Source of the DNA: an uncultured Saprospiraceae bacterium
Lineage (GTDB): Bacteria > Bacteroidota > Bacteroidia > Chitinophagales > Saprospiraceae
Assembly (NCBI GenBank): GCA_937959275.1
Contig: CALGLU010000092.1
Coordinates: 1-62,387, forward strand
Direction: 5' to 3'
DNA length: 62,387 nt
Shown here one piece after another: positions 9,530 to 18,681 of this stretch; position 1 is the first letter of the stretch; every line of letters starts with the position of its first letter. The notes under the pieces were generated by a model. The model worked only from the letters and a program-made list of their open reading frames with translations, was not told the origin of the DNA and did not search any database. The translations under genes were made by a program, and so were the position numbers.

Positions 9530-11662
9530 CTAGAAGAATGTCGCACGACTATCATTCACATTTGCTAATTTTTTCAATGCTGTCATCAAGCTTGTTCCAA
9601 CTTTACTTCTTGTCGCACTTGCATCTGTATTTCTAAATGATGGAAGATTAGTTGCTGTACCTGCATCAGTTTTGTTAGTCGGCTTGACAATAAATACACC
9701 AGAATTACCAACGATTGGTTGGCTGTTACTATTGACTGCTCCACTGTAAGCTTGAGCAATAACCTTTGGCTCATCACCAAGCCCTGGCAAAAAGCGGCTA
9801 TTAAATGCAACGCCTGTAGCTGACTCAATCGCCGCGCCAAATTTTGCCGCTGCACCATCAATGTCACTACTACCCAATTGACTTGCGATTAACCTTCCTT
9901 TCTTCTCATTTCTGACAAGTGGCGTGATCTCATCTCTTAGATTATCAATTGAACGCAATCCTGCTGGCTCTATAGATTTTAGCCCAGCTAGAACATATTT
10001 GTTATTATAAAATAAATTGGGTTCAGTGTATGTAAATACATCTGGTGCCATATCATTCACATCAGTCGCACCATTGAATGCCCATCGTACAATATCCCGA
10101 GAGGTATTTCCAGATTCTAAATCTCCTATGGTGAAGTCATTAATTTTGATGTTACTGACTCTATCAAAAGAGACGTCATCACGCTCTCCAATCATAGCTA
10201 CCATATCATCTAAATAAGGGTGGCTTGCGACTAAGTCAGCGACCTCCTCATTAATTCGGTCTTGAGTCTCGATCGATGGAATGATTGGTTTATTTATGAA
10301 TGCTAATTTTACTTTTGGCTCATTATCCAAGAATTTTTGATCCTGTATGTGGATAAGGTGTACGCCATAAGACGTTCTAACAGTACGATACTCACCTGAT
10401 TTGCCATCCTTAAAGCAGGCATCTCTAAATTGTGGAACCATAGTCTCTTGTACAAAGTAATCTAATTGACCTCCTTTTGAAGCAGACCCTGGATCCTGAC
10501 TAAATTTGACAGCAGTCGAATCAAATCGAATGGCTCCCCTTCTGATGAGCGTCAATAGACTGTCCAATGTTTTATTCGCTTTATCAAGACCAGCTTTGTC
10601 GCCTGGTGTGACTGTTCTTAAGATGTGTCTAGCACGAACAGAGTCAGGCATCATCCGTCTGTCTAAAAGTTTAATGTTTCTATAAAAGCCAGATTCTTCG
10701 AGTGGACCGACAACTTCCCCAATTGCTAAGTTTGGAATCGTATTGCGAATGGATTCGCTAAAGTTTTGTTCCAATCCTTCTTTAGAATAATAGAGATCTC
10801 TATAGAATCCTTCATTTGTCATTGCAAATAAAGAGTCATTTGTCGTATTCGCAAATTTAGTTTTCAACTCTGTCATTTGCTGTTTAATGACATCTTTGTC
10901 AGCCTCTGTTGGTTCTACATTGAAAATTACATATTCAATGGTTCGCGTCTCTTCAGTATTCGTATATCTGTCCTTGTGTGCATTTAGATAAGATGTGTAA
11001 TCACTGTCTTCTAGTGGTACATCAGCATCACTAATGTTATCAAAAGGAATTTTGACATATTCAAAATCTACTTTCCCGTTCTGCTCTTGGTAAGCAGTTT
11101 CAGCAAGCCAAGTTGGCGTATAGATTGCTTTAGAGACAAGATTATTTATTTTATCCTGCTTGTGAAATTTTATGATTTGATGCTCTTGCTCCGCCCAAAA
11201 GTCTCTGAATCTAGGGTCTAATTCATCACCATTCTCAATGGCAGACTTAAACCCGTTTAACTGTGTTCTATCGATTGCACCTGTTTGAGGATTTCTCCAA
11301 TTTTGAGACATGATCGGACTCATTTGGTTGCCGAACTGTAAGTCCATCAACTCATCTCTGCCTACGGAAAGACCTAATTTGTCAGCTTCCTTATCTACGA
11401 TTGATTTCTCAACATAATAGTTCCACACATTTTCTCTTGTTGAGAATGCATCTCCACCGTTATTAAAATAGACTTGTTCTGTCTTTTGAAAATCTCTGTA
11501 ACTGATGTCTTGACCATTGACCTCACCCATCTTCATATCGGCCTGACCACCACCTAAACCAGCAGCCGAACTGACGTCCATAATGACGAAAGCAGCAAGC
11601 GCTAAGCCCAATAATATCAAGACGAACCAAAAGTTCTTTCTAATTTTTCCTATTAATGCCAT
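9530..11662 (-). CDS. ppiD: PpiD-like peptidylprolyl isomerase / SurA-type periplasmic foldase
   Basis: The 710-residue protein begins with a short basic cytoplasmic stretch and one membrane anchor (about residues 12-30, FWFVLILLGLALAAFVIMD), as in PpiD. A SurA_N-like chaperone region follows (about 40-330). A parvulin/rotamase domain lies at about 340-440, with RARHILR at its start and SYGVHLIHI at its end. A second, weaker module fills the C-terminus. Known PpiD proteins are inner-membrane-anchored and help newly exported envelope proteins fold; here the clients would include the many exported proteins of this lineage. The start ATG follows an ~85-nt leader with a good Bacteroidota promoter. 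It is monocistronic, with its own terminator. Family assignment is firm; the exact name is by analogy. Confidence 0.9.
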   Translation of the reverse strand: MALIGKIRKNFWFVLILLGLALAAFVIMDVSSAAGLGGGQADMKMGEVNGQDISYRDFQKTEQVYFNNGGDAFSTRENVWNYYVEKSIVDKEADKLGLSVGRDELMDLQFGNQMSPIMSQNWRNPQTGAIDRTQLNGFKSAIENGDELDPRFRDFWAEQEHQIIKFHKQDKINNLVSKAIYTPTWLAETAYQEQNGKVDFEYVKIPFDNISDADVPLEDSDYTSYLNAHKDRYTNTEETRTIEYVIFNVEPTEADKDVIKQQMTELKTKFANTTNDSLFAMTNEGFYRDLYYSKEGLEQNFSESIRNTIPNLAIGEVVGPLEESGFYRNIKLLDRRMMPDSVRARHILRTVTPGDKAGLDKANKTLDSLLTLIRRGAIRFDSTAVKFSQDPGSASKGGQLDYFVQETMVPQFRDACFKDGKSGEYRTVRTSYGVHLIHIQDQKFLDNEPKVKLAFINKPIIPSIETQDRINEEVADLVASHPYLDDMVAMIGERDDVSFDRVSNIKINDFTIGDLESGNTSRDIVRWAFNGATDVNDMAPDVFTYTEPNLFYNNKYVLAGLKSIEPAGLRSIDNLRDEITPLVRNEKKGRLIASQLGSSDIDGAAAKFGAAIESATGVAFNSRFLPGLGDEPKVIAQAYSGAVNSNSQPIVGNSGVFIVKPTNKTDAGTATNLPSFRNTDASATRSKVGTSLMTALKKLANVNDSRATFF

Positions 11663-11754
11663 AAGATCTTAGTCTTTGTAAGTTTTTAAATCGTTGATAA
11701 ATAGACTTTTACGTAATATTCTTGAGAAAACTTATGTCTATTTTTCAAGGAGTG

Positions 11755-11786
11755 CAAAAATATAATCTTTACGTGGCTTATTCAAA
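11755..11786 (-). promoter_or_regulatory. Bacteroidota-type promoter of ppiD-like gene
   Basis: On the minus strand a -33 box TTTG (11786-11783), a 20-bp spacer and a -7 box TATTTTTG (11762-11755) fit the Bacteroidota consensus (TTG-N19-20-TAnnTTTG). Transcription would start near 11748, about 86 nt before the ATG. Confidence 0.6.
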
Positions 11787-11844
11787 TTAAAGAGCTTTAA
11801 ATGGCTGAATATTAATACTTTGTTACAATTAAGTATGCTCCACT

Positions 11845-11889
11845 ATGCCATTGGTTATGAGACCAACGATGGTATGAGTATAGTTTAAC
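11845..11889 (+). repeat. REP-like hairpin element, copy 1
   Basis: The hairpin has outer arms ATGCC/GGTAT, inner arms TTGGT/ACCAA, a 6-nt loop and a 3'-side bulge, and is followed by AGTTTAAC. A second copy at 42842-42880 has the same layout with compensating changes in the outer stem (ATGTC/GGCAT) and the same AGTTTAAC tail. Both are intergenic. The function is unknown. Confidence 0.55.
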
Positions 11890-11946
11890 CCTTGGACTCC
11901 GATCCAACGAGCAGATCTTTTGAATACCACTTATTTCTACTATCGA

Positions 11947-13713
11947 TTATTCTTGAATGTTCAGCGATATACTTAACTCCTTCAACTGCTCTTCATCAAT
12001 CGGAGAAGGCGCATCAATCATCATATCTCGACCTTGGTTATTTTTTGGGAAAGCGATAAAATCACGAATCGAGGATTGACCATTTAATACAGCTGCTAAG
12101 CGATCAAAACCAAAGGCGATACCACCGTGTGGAGGTGCTCCATACTCAAAGGCATCCATCAAAAAGCCAAATTGAGCCTGCGCTTCTTCTTTAGTAAAGC
12201 CTAATAAATCAAAATTGCGTTGTTGGAGTTCGCGGTCATGAATTCTGATAGAACCACCGCCAATCTCTGAACCATTAATGACTAAATCGTATGCATCTGC
12301 TCTTAATGCCTTCATGGTAGCATGGTCTCCAGTCAACATCCGTTCAACATCTTCCTTTTTTGGTGAGGTAAACGGGTGGTGCATCGCATGAAAACGCTCT
12401 GAAACCTCATCCCACTCTAATAATGGAAAGTCAATTACCCATAATGGCTTGAAATCGCCCTCTTTAATCAAATCTAGGCGTCTGCCCATCTCTAACCTCA
12501 ACTCATTGAGCTGTTTACGAGTCTTTTCTTCTTCTCCGCTCAACACAAACAGCACATCTCCCTTTTCTGCACCAATCTGAGTACCGATTGTGCTCAATAC
12601 ATCATCACTGTAGAATTTGCCAACAGTTGATTTGATAGACCCATCTCCTTGATATTTTACGTAGACCAAGCCTTTAGCACCGATTTGTGGGCGTTGCATC
12701 CATTCAGTCAAACCCTTCATATCCTTATTAGAATAGCTATCTGCAATGCCTTTGGCTACAATACCAACCACGGTCTCTGCGCCATCAAACACGTTAAATC
12801 CATGGCCTTGCATTTGCTCATTGAGATAGATGAATTCCATATCAAAACGCAAATCAGGCTTATCGGAGCCATATCGCTCTAATGCCTCATCATAACTCAT
12901 ATGAGGAAATGGAGCTAATTCAATCCCTTTCAATTCTTTGAACAGGTGGACTGTTAATCCTTCAAAGGTGGCTAAAATCTGATCTCTAGTGATATAGGAC
13001 ATTTCGCAGTCAATCTGCGTAAATTCTGGTTGTCTGTCTGCTCGTAAATCTTCATCTCTAAAGCATTTGACGATTTGAAAGTACTTATCGATGCCGCCTA
13101 CCATTAAGATCTGCTTAAACGTCTGGGGTGATTGAGGCAAGGCATAAAACTGCCCTTCGTTCATACGACTTGGCACAACAAAATCACGTGCGCCTTCTGG
13201 TGTACTTTTGATGAGGAATGGGGTTTCGACTTCGATAAAGTCTTGACTATCAAGATATTTTCTCGTTTCTAAGGCGAGCTTGCTTCTAAATTTGATATTC
13301 CGCTGTAGCGGCCCTCTTCTGAGGTCCAGATATCGATATTGCATTCTTAACTCATCACCACCATCAGACTCTTCTTCTATAGTGAATGGTGGAACTTTTG
13401 ACGGGTTCAAGATCTCTAATGCGCTCACTTCAATTTCTATATCGCCTGTTGGCCTGTTTGGATTTTTGTTAGATCGTTCTCTGACCGTACCGACAATCTT
13501 AATGACAAATTCCCGCCCAAGACTCCTTGCCTGAGTACATAAGGCTTCGTTGTCCTCCATGTTAAAGACTAACTGGGTAATCCCATATCTATCCCTCAAG
13601 TCAACAAAAGTCAAGCCTCCAAATTCACGACTTACCTGAACCCAGCCAGATAAAGTCACTTCTTTAGTAATGTCTGAACTTCTTAATTCTCCACAGTTAT
13701 GCGATCTATACAT
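11947..13713 (-). CDS. aspS: Aspartyl-tRNA synthetase
   Basis: At 588 residues this is the usual length for bacterial AspRS, which charges tRNA-Asp in the cytoplasm. An N-terminal OB-fold anticodon-binding domain (about 1-105) is followed by the class II catalytic core with motif 2 ([18 protein letters not shown]), a GAD-type insertion (about 290-420, the bacterial hallmark) and motif 3 ([10 protein letters not shown]) near the C-terminus. The start is the ATG of [11 protein letters not shown], the typical AspRS beginning. It is divergent from hemA, with about 130 bp between the chosen starts. No abnormality was seen. Confidence 0.97.
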   Translation of the reverse strand: MYRSHNCGELRSSDITKEVTLSGWVQVSREFGGLTFVDLRDRYGITQLVFNMEDNEALCTQARSLGREFVIKIVGTVRERSNKNPNRPTGDIEIEVSALEILNPSKVPPFTIEEESDGGDELRMQYRYLDLRRGPLQRNIKFRSKLALETRKYLDSQDFIEVETPFLIKSTPEGARDFVVPSRMNEGQFYALPQSPQTFKQILMVGGIDKYFQIVKCFRDEDLRADRQPEFTQIDCEMSYITRDQILATFEGLTVHLFKELKGIELAPFPHMSYDEALERYGSDKPDLRFDMEFIYLNEQMQGHGFNVFDGAETVVGIVAKGIADSYSNKDMKGLTEWMQRPQIGAKGLVYVKYQGDGSIKSTVGKFYSDDVLSTIGTQIGAEKGDVLFVLSGEEEKTRKQLNELRLEMGRRLDLIKEGDFKPLWVIDFPLLEWDEVSERFHAMHHPFTSPKKEDVERMLTGDHATMKALRADAYDLVINGSEIGGGSIRIHDRELQQRNFDLLGFTKEEAQAQFGFLMDAFEYGAPPHGGIAFGFDRLAAVLNGQSSIRDFIAFPKNNQGRDMMIDAPSPIDEEQLKELSISLNIQE

Positions 13714-13746
13714 CTTATGTCTATTTAGTTTGAGTCAAAATGACTG

Positions 13747-13754
13747 CAAAAGTA
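13747..13754 (-). promoter_or_regulatory. Candidate -7 box of aspS
   Basis: The minus strand reads TACTTTTG, an exact TAnnTTTG match 34 bp before the aspS ATG. No clear -33 TTG was found at the expected distance. Confidence 0.45.
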
Positions 13755-13821
13755 ATGCAAAAAGCCTTCCGAATCTAGCAGTGTTTGACAATATGATGAC
13801 AAATAAAGAAAGCTGGGAAAT

Positions 13822-13846
13822 TACCTTTGTTGCCACAGGCAACAAA
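13822..13846 (+). promoter_or_regulatory. Candidate hemA -7 box inside a 21-bp palindrome abutting the start codon
   Basis: TACCTTTG (13822-13829) fits TAnnTTTG. It overlaps a perfect inverted repeat, TTTGTTGCC-ACA-GGCAACAAA (13826-13846), that ends exactly at the ATG. The site could be an operator or a start-codon-occluding hairpin. No good -33 box is visible, so the promoter reading is uncertain; the palindrome itself is plain. Confidence 0.4.
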
Positions 13847-15070
13847 ATGATAGAGACGTACAAAATCATAACCATTACACACCATGACCTCAATGTCAAT
13901 GAGATTGAGCGCTTTGTGGTGAGAGATGATGGCGATTTGAAGGAAAAGCTGGAGTCGATCAAAGTACTGAATCAGATAGATGAACTACAATATCTATCTA
14001 CTTGTAACAGGGTCGCTTACCTGATAGTTACAAATCAAAAAATCACAGATGCCTATCTAAAGCAGTTTTTGACCTCAATCAATCCAGATATCGCGTCAGA
14101 GAGTTTTCCTACTCTAAAGAAGTTTATTAAAGTGCATGAAGGGAGCGCTGCGGTCAAACATTTATTTTCTGTGGCATCATCTATGGATTCGTTGGTGGTC
14201 GGGGAGCGAGAGATTTTGCGGCAGTGCAAAGATTCTTACAACTGGAGCCAAGAGCTCTCGTTGACAGGCGACCATTTGCGACTGTTGAATGAGTATATGA
14301 TCATCGCTGCCAAAGATGTGTATTCGAATACCAGAATTGGAGAAAAGCCAGTCTCTATTGTTTCGCTCGCTATTCAAAAATTATTAAGGTCATCTATCAA
14401 TCCGACAGATAAAGTATTGCTCATTGGTGCAGGAGAAACGATTGAGTTGGTCAGTAAGTTTTTAGCCAAACATCAATTTTCAAACATTGCCATTTTCAAT
14501 CGGAGCCTAGATAATGCAGAACGGCTGTCTAAAGAGTTAAACGCAAAAGCCTTTCATCTGAGTGAATTAGCTACGTATTCAAACGGATTTGATTGCATTA
14601 TTGCTTGTACAGGAGCGACTAATGCAGTTGTGACGCCTATGATGTATGAATCTTTGCTGAGAGGAGATCAGGAGAAGAAATTTGTCATTGATTTAGCTGT
14701 ACCCAATAATGTTGATCGCTCAATAGCTGACAACTTTGATGTAGACATTATTGATATTGAAAATTTGAGAGAGCTTGCTGAAAAAAATCTTCTGTTTAGA
14801 AAGACTGAGGTTGTTCAAGCGACTGCAATCATAGAAAATCAGGTCGATTCCTTTAGGTCTATTCATAGACAGCGACAAGTTGAAAAATCATTAACAGAGC
14901 TACCAAATGAAATCCGGGCGGTTAAAGAAAGAGCCATAGCCCAAGTGTATTCTAAGCAGCTCGAAAAACTAGATACTGATACAAAACAATTAATTCATGA
15001 GATGATGGATTATATGGAAAAGAAGTGTGTCGGCATCCCTATGAAAATTGCAAAGGGCGGGGTAGAGTAG
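13847..15070 (+). CDS. hemA: Glutamyl-tRNA reductase
   Basis: This enzyme reduces Glu-tRNA to glutamate-1-semialdehyde, the first committed step of C5 tetrapyrrole synthesis. From the ATG at 13847 the protein has 407 residues, the family's normal size. The frame is open further upstream, but that extension has no family-like sequence and runs into the divergent aspS. Visible features are the catalytic-Cys motif LSTCNR (about residue 48), GEREILRQ in the substrate-binding region, an NAD(P)-binding GAGE motif in the Rossmann domain (about 195), and the C-terminal helical dimerisation region. Other heme genes are not adjacent. The next gene downstream is an unrelated RhuM-Fic gene on the other strand. 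A 21-bp palindrome touches the start codon. Confidence 0.93.
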   Translation: MIETYKIITITHHDLNVNEIERFVVRDDGDLKEKLESIKVLNQIDELQYLSTCNRVAYLIVTNQKITDAYLKQFLTSINPDIASESFPTLKKFIKVHEGSAAVKHLFSVASSMDSLVVGEREILRQCKDSYNWSQELSLTGDHLRLLNEYMIIAAKDVYSNTRIGEKPVSIVSLAIQKLLRSSINPTDKVLLIGAGETIELVSKFLAKHQFSNIAIFNRSLDNAERLSKELNAKAFHLSELATYSNGFDCIIACTGATNAVVTPMMYESLLRGDQEKKFVIDLAVPNNVDRSIADNFDVDIIDIENLRELAEKNLLFRKTEVVQATAIIENQVDSFRSIHRQRQVEKSLTELPNEIRAVKERAIAQVYSKQLEKLDTDTKQLIHEMMDYMEKKCVGIPMKIAKGGVE

Positions 15071-15109
15071 CTTTATTTACTTCATTTTATATTCTTAAAA
15101 TACAAGCCT

Positions 15110-16081
15110 TTACAGTTGATTGCGATTAAGTATGCTTATGATCAGACTGATCACTGTTTTTATTTCTTCAGGCTTGCTACTTGCCACAAATAAAGTGGTA
15201 GCAGCTAATGCTTCATTACTGATAATCAGTTCTTTATTATTGACATAAAGAATCCCATTCTGTTCTAGAAAAAGTAAAAAACAAGCTGCAGCAATTCGTT
15301 TATTACCATCTACGAATGAGTGATTCTTAGTGATAAGGTAAAGTAACATCGCTGCTTTTTCTTCCAATGAAGGATAGAAGTCTTCACGATCAATGCCTTT
15401 GGAAATCTGGGCTACTGAACTTTTAAAATTATCATCCTTTTCCTTCCCGAATACAGCAGAATCAAATTCCTGGCGCATCTTTTCTACAATGATATAATAT
15501 TCATTTAAACTAGGATAAGTTGGCTTCCTGCTACTTATACCTTTTTTGTCTAATGACTCATGATCATAATCATCTAAAAGACTTAAACCTTTAGCAAATG
15601 TTTCTAACCAAGTTAGCCCCTCTTCCTTAGCTTTGTGCTCAATGGCTCTTTCTAGAATTTGAATACCAGATTTAAGTATTTTGACCTCCTGTTCCTTTTC
15701 TTCTAGTCTTTTTTCATTTACTGAATAGCCTTGAATTAATAACTCTTTGAGTTTTGAAGTAGCCCATTTACGAAATTGGGTCCCTCGCAGTGATTTTACT
15801 CGATATCCGACAGAGATAATGACGTCTAGATTATAGTGATCGACTTGATAGGTCTTTCCGTCTGTAGCAGTTGTCGCAAAATTTGCGACAACTGAATCCT
15901 TGACAAGTTCATTTTCTTTGAACACGTTATTTATGTGTTTACCTATAGTTTTAATATCTCTATCAAAAAGAACTGATAATTGTTGCCTATTTAGCCAAAC
16001 TGTCTCATTATCAAAACTTACGTCAAGTTGAATTGATTGATTATCTGATTGAAATATTTTAATGTTTCCTTTCATAATCAT
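15110..16081 (-). CDS. RhuM family protein with C-terminal Fic/Doc domain
   Basis: The 323-residue protein has an N-terminal RhuM/Rha-like region (about 1-125) resembling those in phage and pathogenicity-island proteins (WLNRQQLSVLFDRDIKTIGK; later YRVKSLRGTQFRKWAT). A short charged helical linker follows, then a Fic/Doc domain with the core motif HSFVDGNKRIAA (about 253-264). The motif has GNKR as in Doc rather than the GNGR of AMP-transferring Fic enzymes, so the modification chemistry cannot be named; Doc is a kinase acting on EF-Tu. It is a single gene between housekeeping loci, a likely accessory insertion. A 45-codon frame lies 33 bp upstream. The biological role of RhuM-Fic proteins is not settled. 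Confidence 0.85.
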   Translation of the reverse strand: MIMKGNIKIFQSDNQSIQLDVSFDNETVWLNRQQLSVLFDRDIKTIGKHINNVFKENELVKDSVVANFATTATDGKTYQVDHYNLDVIISVGYRVKSLRGTQFRKWATSKLKELLIQGYSVNEKRLEEKEQEVKILKSGIQILERAIEHKAKEEGLTWLETFAKGLSLLDDYDHESLDKKGISSRKPTYPSLNEYYIIVEKMRQEFDSAVFGKEKDDNFKSSVAQISKGIDREDFYPSLEEKAAMLLYLITKNHSFVDGNKRIAAACFLLFLEQNGILYVNNKELIISNEALAATTLFVASSKPEEIKTVISLIISILNRNQL

Positions 16082-16113
16082 CGAACTACCAAGGATTCTA
16101 GACAGTTGCTTTT

Positions 16114-16251
16114 TTACAAATTCTTCTTCCTTTTCCTGAAAAACTCTGCCATTTGCAGTTCTAAAATACTAGGTTCAATTTTATTTTCAGAGTCTTGATA
16201 TTCAACTTGTAAGAGGTTCTTACACGTTGCAAATTTTGTAATCGAAACCAT
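16114..16251 (-). CDS. Small hypothetical protein (45 aa)
   Basis: This short ATG-initiated frame encodes a basic, charged C-terminus (FFRKRKK) and ends 33 bp before the RhuM-Fic gene on the same strand. It could be a small antitoxin-like partner, a leader peptide, or the remnant of a longer gene. I recognise no family. Confidence is low because short frames are common by chance. Confidence 0.3.
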   Translation of the reverse strand: MVSITKFATCKNLLQVEYQDSENKIEPSILELQMAEFFRKRKKNL

Positions 16252-16309
16252 CTTGTTTTATATTAACCGAAGATATAGAATAGTGAAATATTAAGTTAAA
16301 CCCTAACTG

Positions 16310-16780
16310 TCAGATCTTCATCTTATCCAACGCACGGTTAGCCATATCTGTTAATTCTTGCTGCATGGCAGCCCCTTCTTTTTGCTCGAGTACACGACCA
16401 TTATGGTCTAGAAAGAATAAGCCAGGAAAAGTCTGGATGTTGTAGAGTACGGTCATATCAGGTCCATTCCCCTTCTCTGCATTGACTTTGTAATTGATAA
16501 AATTGTCATTCATGAAATCACCAACTTCTTGTCTAGAATAGACTTCCTCTGACATTAACTTACAAGGTAGGCACCAATCTGTGTACACATCTAAAAAGAC
16601 GATTTTACCTTCTCGTTCTGCCTTCTCAACAACATCTGTTAGTGTTGAATTTTTAATGAAATGGACGGCTAGATTATCCTCAGGTGTGACGACTCTGGTT
16701 GGCTTCTTCTTACTTGCACAAGAACTTGCTAAAAATAGACAAAGTAGAGTTAGTACACTTAAATTGAACTTCATATACAT
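16310..16780 (-). CDS. Thioredoxin-fold lipoprotein
   Basis: The 156-residue protein has a signal peptide with lipobox (LASSC, Cys at about 21), so it should be an envelope lipoprotein. A thioredoxin fold (Thioredoxin_7-like) carries the redox motif WCLPCK at about 69-74, the cis-Pro segment (TFPGLFF) and a downstream helix. The motif suggests a thiol-disulfide reductase or oxidase facing the periplasm; the substrate is unknown. If the alternative ATG two codons downstream is used, the signal peptide is only slightly shorter. It lies 47 bp downstream of cysQ on the same strand and may be co-transcribed with it. Confidence 0.85.
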   Translation of the reverse strand: MYMKFNLSVLTLLCLFLASSCASKKKPTRVVTPEDNLAVHFIKNSTLTDVVEKAEREGKIVFLDVYTDWCLPCKLMSEEVYSRQEVGDFMNDNFINYKVNAEKGNGPDMTVLYNIQTFPGLFFLDHNGRVLEQKEGAAMQQELTDMANRALDKMKI

Positions 16781-16827
16781 TATAATTTATTATAATATAT
16801 CAAATATATTGCCAAATCTCAATCTGC

Positions 16828-17598
16828 TTAAGTCGTGACACTACCTCTTGCGATAAAGAAGGGATTCAACAAATCTTCCTTATTGTAAACGACTTTTTTG
16901 TCAGTTTCATATTGCAAGACCTCTCCACCTGCTTCTTCTAAGATGATTTGTGCGGCAGCCGTGTCCCATTCCATAGTAGGCGCGATGCGTGGATATAAGT
17001 CTGCGTCAGCTTTCGCTAAGATTAAAAACTTGAGTGAACTGCCTTTGGAGACAAGCTCTGGGTCTGTAAGTTTATCCACAAAGGCTTGGGTGCCTTCATT
17101 TAAGTGAGATCGAGAACAAACAACGCGTAAACCCTTGTCCTTCATTGTGAACGTTGATACTGAGATTTTTTCTTCTTTCCCATCAATGAATGAGTAAGCG
17201 CCATCACCCTTCGTGGCCCAATACATCTCATCAAGGGCAGGTGCGTACACAACACCCATCACCACTTCTTCTTGATCTATCAAAGCAATATTCACTGTAA
17301 ATTCACCATTGCGTTTGATGAATTCCTTTGTGCCATCTAGTGGATCGACCATCCAGCAAGTCTTCCAGTTTTGCCTTTCAGCATAAGCAGTTTGTTTGTT
17401 TTCTTCTGATATGATAGGATGCTGTACATCTAGCTTTTCTAGGCCTGCACAAATAATATCATTTGCTTTCTGATCTGCAATGGTCAATGGAGAATCATCC
17501 GCTTTTGACTGGATTTCAAGGTCGCTGGCATTATTGTATATTTCCAATATGGCTTGCCCTGCTGCACGTGCTATTTTTCTGACTTCGTTTGTTAGCAT
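16828..17598 (-). CDS. cysQ: 3'(2'),5'-bisphosphate nucleotidase CysQ
   Basis: This inositol-monophosphatase superfamily enzyme hydrolyses PAP (and PAPS) from sulfate assimilation. The Mg-binding motif DPLDGTKEF (about residue 85) and the second motif EWDTAAAQIILEEAGG near the C-terminus are both intact. The frame stays open to 17688, but the chosen start (MLTNEVRKIARAAGQ, 257 aa) is where family similarity begins and leaves room for the divergent galE start; the earlier codons would overlap galE. The CysQ subfamily is favoured over plain inositol monophosphatase by the GTKEF form of the motif. Confidence 0.9.
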   Translation of the reverse strand: MLTNEVRKIARAAGQAILEIYNNASDLEIQSKADDSPLTIADQKANDIICAGLEKLDVQHPIISEENKQTAYAERQNWKTCWMVDPLDGTKEFIKRNGEFTVNIALIDQEEVVMGVVYAPALDEMYWATKGDGAYSFIDGKEEKISVSTFTMKDKGLRVVCSRSHLNEGTQAFVDKLTDPELVSKGSSLKFLILAKADADLYPRIAPTMEWDTAAAQIILEEAGGEVLQYETDKKVVYNKEDLLNPFFIARGSVTT

Positions 17599-17615
17599 AA
17601 ACATTATTAGATTTG
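17588..17615 (+). promoter_or_regulatory. Candidate galE promoter
   Basis: The -7 box TAGATTTG (17608-17615) matches TAnnTTTG and lies 22 bp before the galE ATG. A TTTG at 17588-17591 could be the -33 box, though the 16-bp spacer is short. The site overlaps the start of the divergent cysQ, so the two genes may interfere. Confidence 0.45.
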
Positions 17616-17637
17616 AGGCAGCAAAGATAGTTTTTCT

Positions 17638-18672
17638 ATGAACAAAAAAATATTGATTACGGGAGGCACAGGATATATCGGGAGTCATACCATCGTTCAG
17701 TTGATCGAGAATGGATACGATGTGATTTCTATAGATAATTATATTAACTCGTCCGACAAGCCTTTGAAGAGCATAGAGGCTATTACGAAAAAAAGTATTC
17801 CTAATTATGTCGTTGATTTATGCGAAAGAGATGCAGTAGATGAGGTCTTTCAACAGCATCGAGATATAGTCGGTGTGATTCATTTTGCAGCACTAAAAGC
17901 AGTAGGAGAATCTGTCGAAAAGCCATTGCTATATTATCGTAATAACATAACAGGCTTAATCAATCTTTTGGAGTTATGTAGAAAGTATCAGATTGCAAAC
18001 TTTATTTTTTCTTCATCTTGCTCTGTTTATGGGAATGTCGATTCTTTGCCTGTAACGGAAGATACGCCAATCAGTCAAGCAGAATCTCCTTATGCACACA
18101 CTAAACAGATTGGAGAAGATATTGTACGTAATGCACTGAAGGGAACAGGAATACACAGCATTTTACTGCGTTATTTTAACCCATCAGGTGCACATCCTTC
18201 TGGTTTAATGGGAGAATCTCCAATTGTACCTGCACATAATTTGGTACCTGTTATTACTGAGCTTGCGGCAGGGATCCGGACAGAATTGACAGTTTTTGGT
18301 ACTGATTACGATACACGTGATGGTAGTTGTATACGTGACTATATTCACGTTGTAGATTTAGCAAATGCTCATGTCAAAGCGATGGATTTTATGATGGCGG
18401 GTCAGCAAAAACAGGACACAGAAGTGTTTAATCTAGGTATTGGTCAAGGTGTGAGTGTATTAGAAGCAATAGCAGCATTTGAAGAGATTTCAAATATCAA
18501 GTTAAACATCACTTTAGGCCCAAGACGTGAGGGAGATGTCATAGCGGTCTATGCTGATTATAGTAAGGCTAAGCAAGAACTGGGTTGGGTGCCACAGTAT
18601 TCCATTCAAGATATTATGAAAACCGCTTGGGCTTGGCAGCAAAAGCGAGTAGACAATCACCCTTTAACTTAG
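17638..18672 (+). CDS. galE: UDP-glucose 4-epimerase
   Basis: The 344-residue short-chain dehydrogenase/reductase interconverts UDP-glucose and UDP-galactose for polysaccharide and galactose metabolism. The NAD-binding motif GGTGYIGSH is at residues 8-16. The catalytic SSS.SVYG and YAHTK (YxxxK) segments, the RYFNPSGAHPSG motif and the RDYIHVVDLA segment are present and intact. Nine bp separate its stop from the next gene, a GHMP kinase, suggesting translational coupling. Confidence 0.95.
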   Translation: MNKKILITGGTGYIGSHTIVQLIENGYDVISIDNYINSSDKPLKSIEAITKKSIPNYVVDLCERDAVDEVFQQHRDIVGVIHFAALKAVGESVEKPLLYYRNNITGLINLLELCRKYQIANFIFSSSCSVYGNVDSLPVTEDTPISQAESPYAHTKQIGEDIVRNALKGTGIHSILLRYFNPSGAHPSGLMGESPIVPAHNLVPVITELAAGIRTELTVFGTDYDTRDGSCIRDYIHVVDLANAHVKAMDFMMAGQQKQDTEVFNLGIGQGVSVLEAIAAFEEISNIKLNITLGPRREGDVIAVYADYSKAKQELGWVPQYSIQDIMKTAWAWQQKRVDNHPLT

Positions 18673-18681
18673 CAGTACATA

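Noticed and set aside
13670-13846. N-terminal extension of hemA to 13670
   Set aside because: It would overlap aspS and adds 59 residues without family character; the ATG at 13847 gives the normal length.
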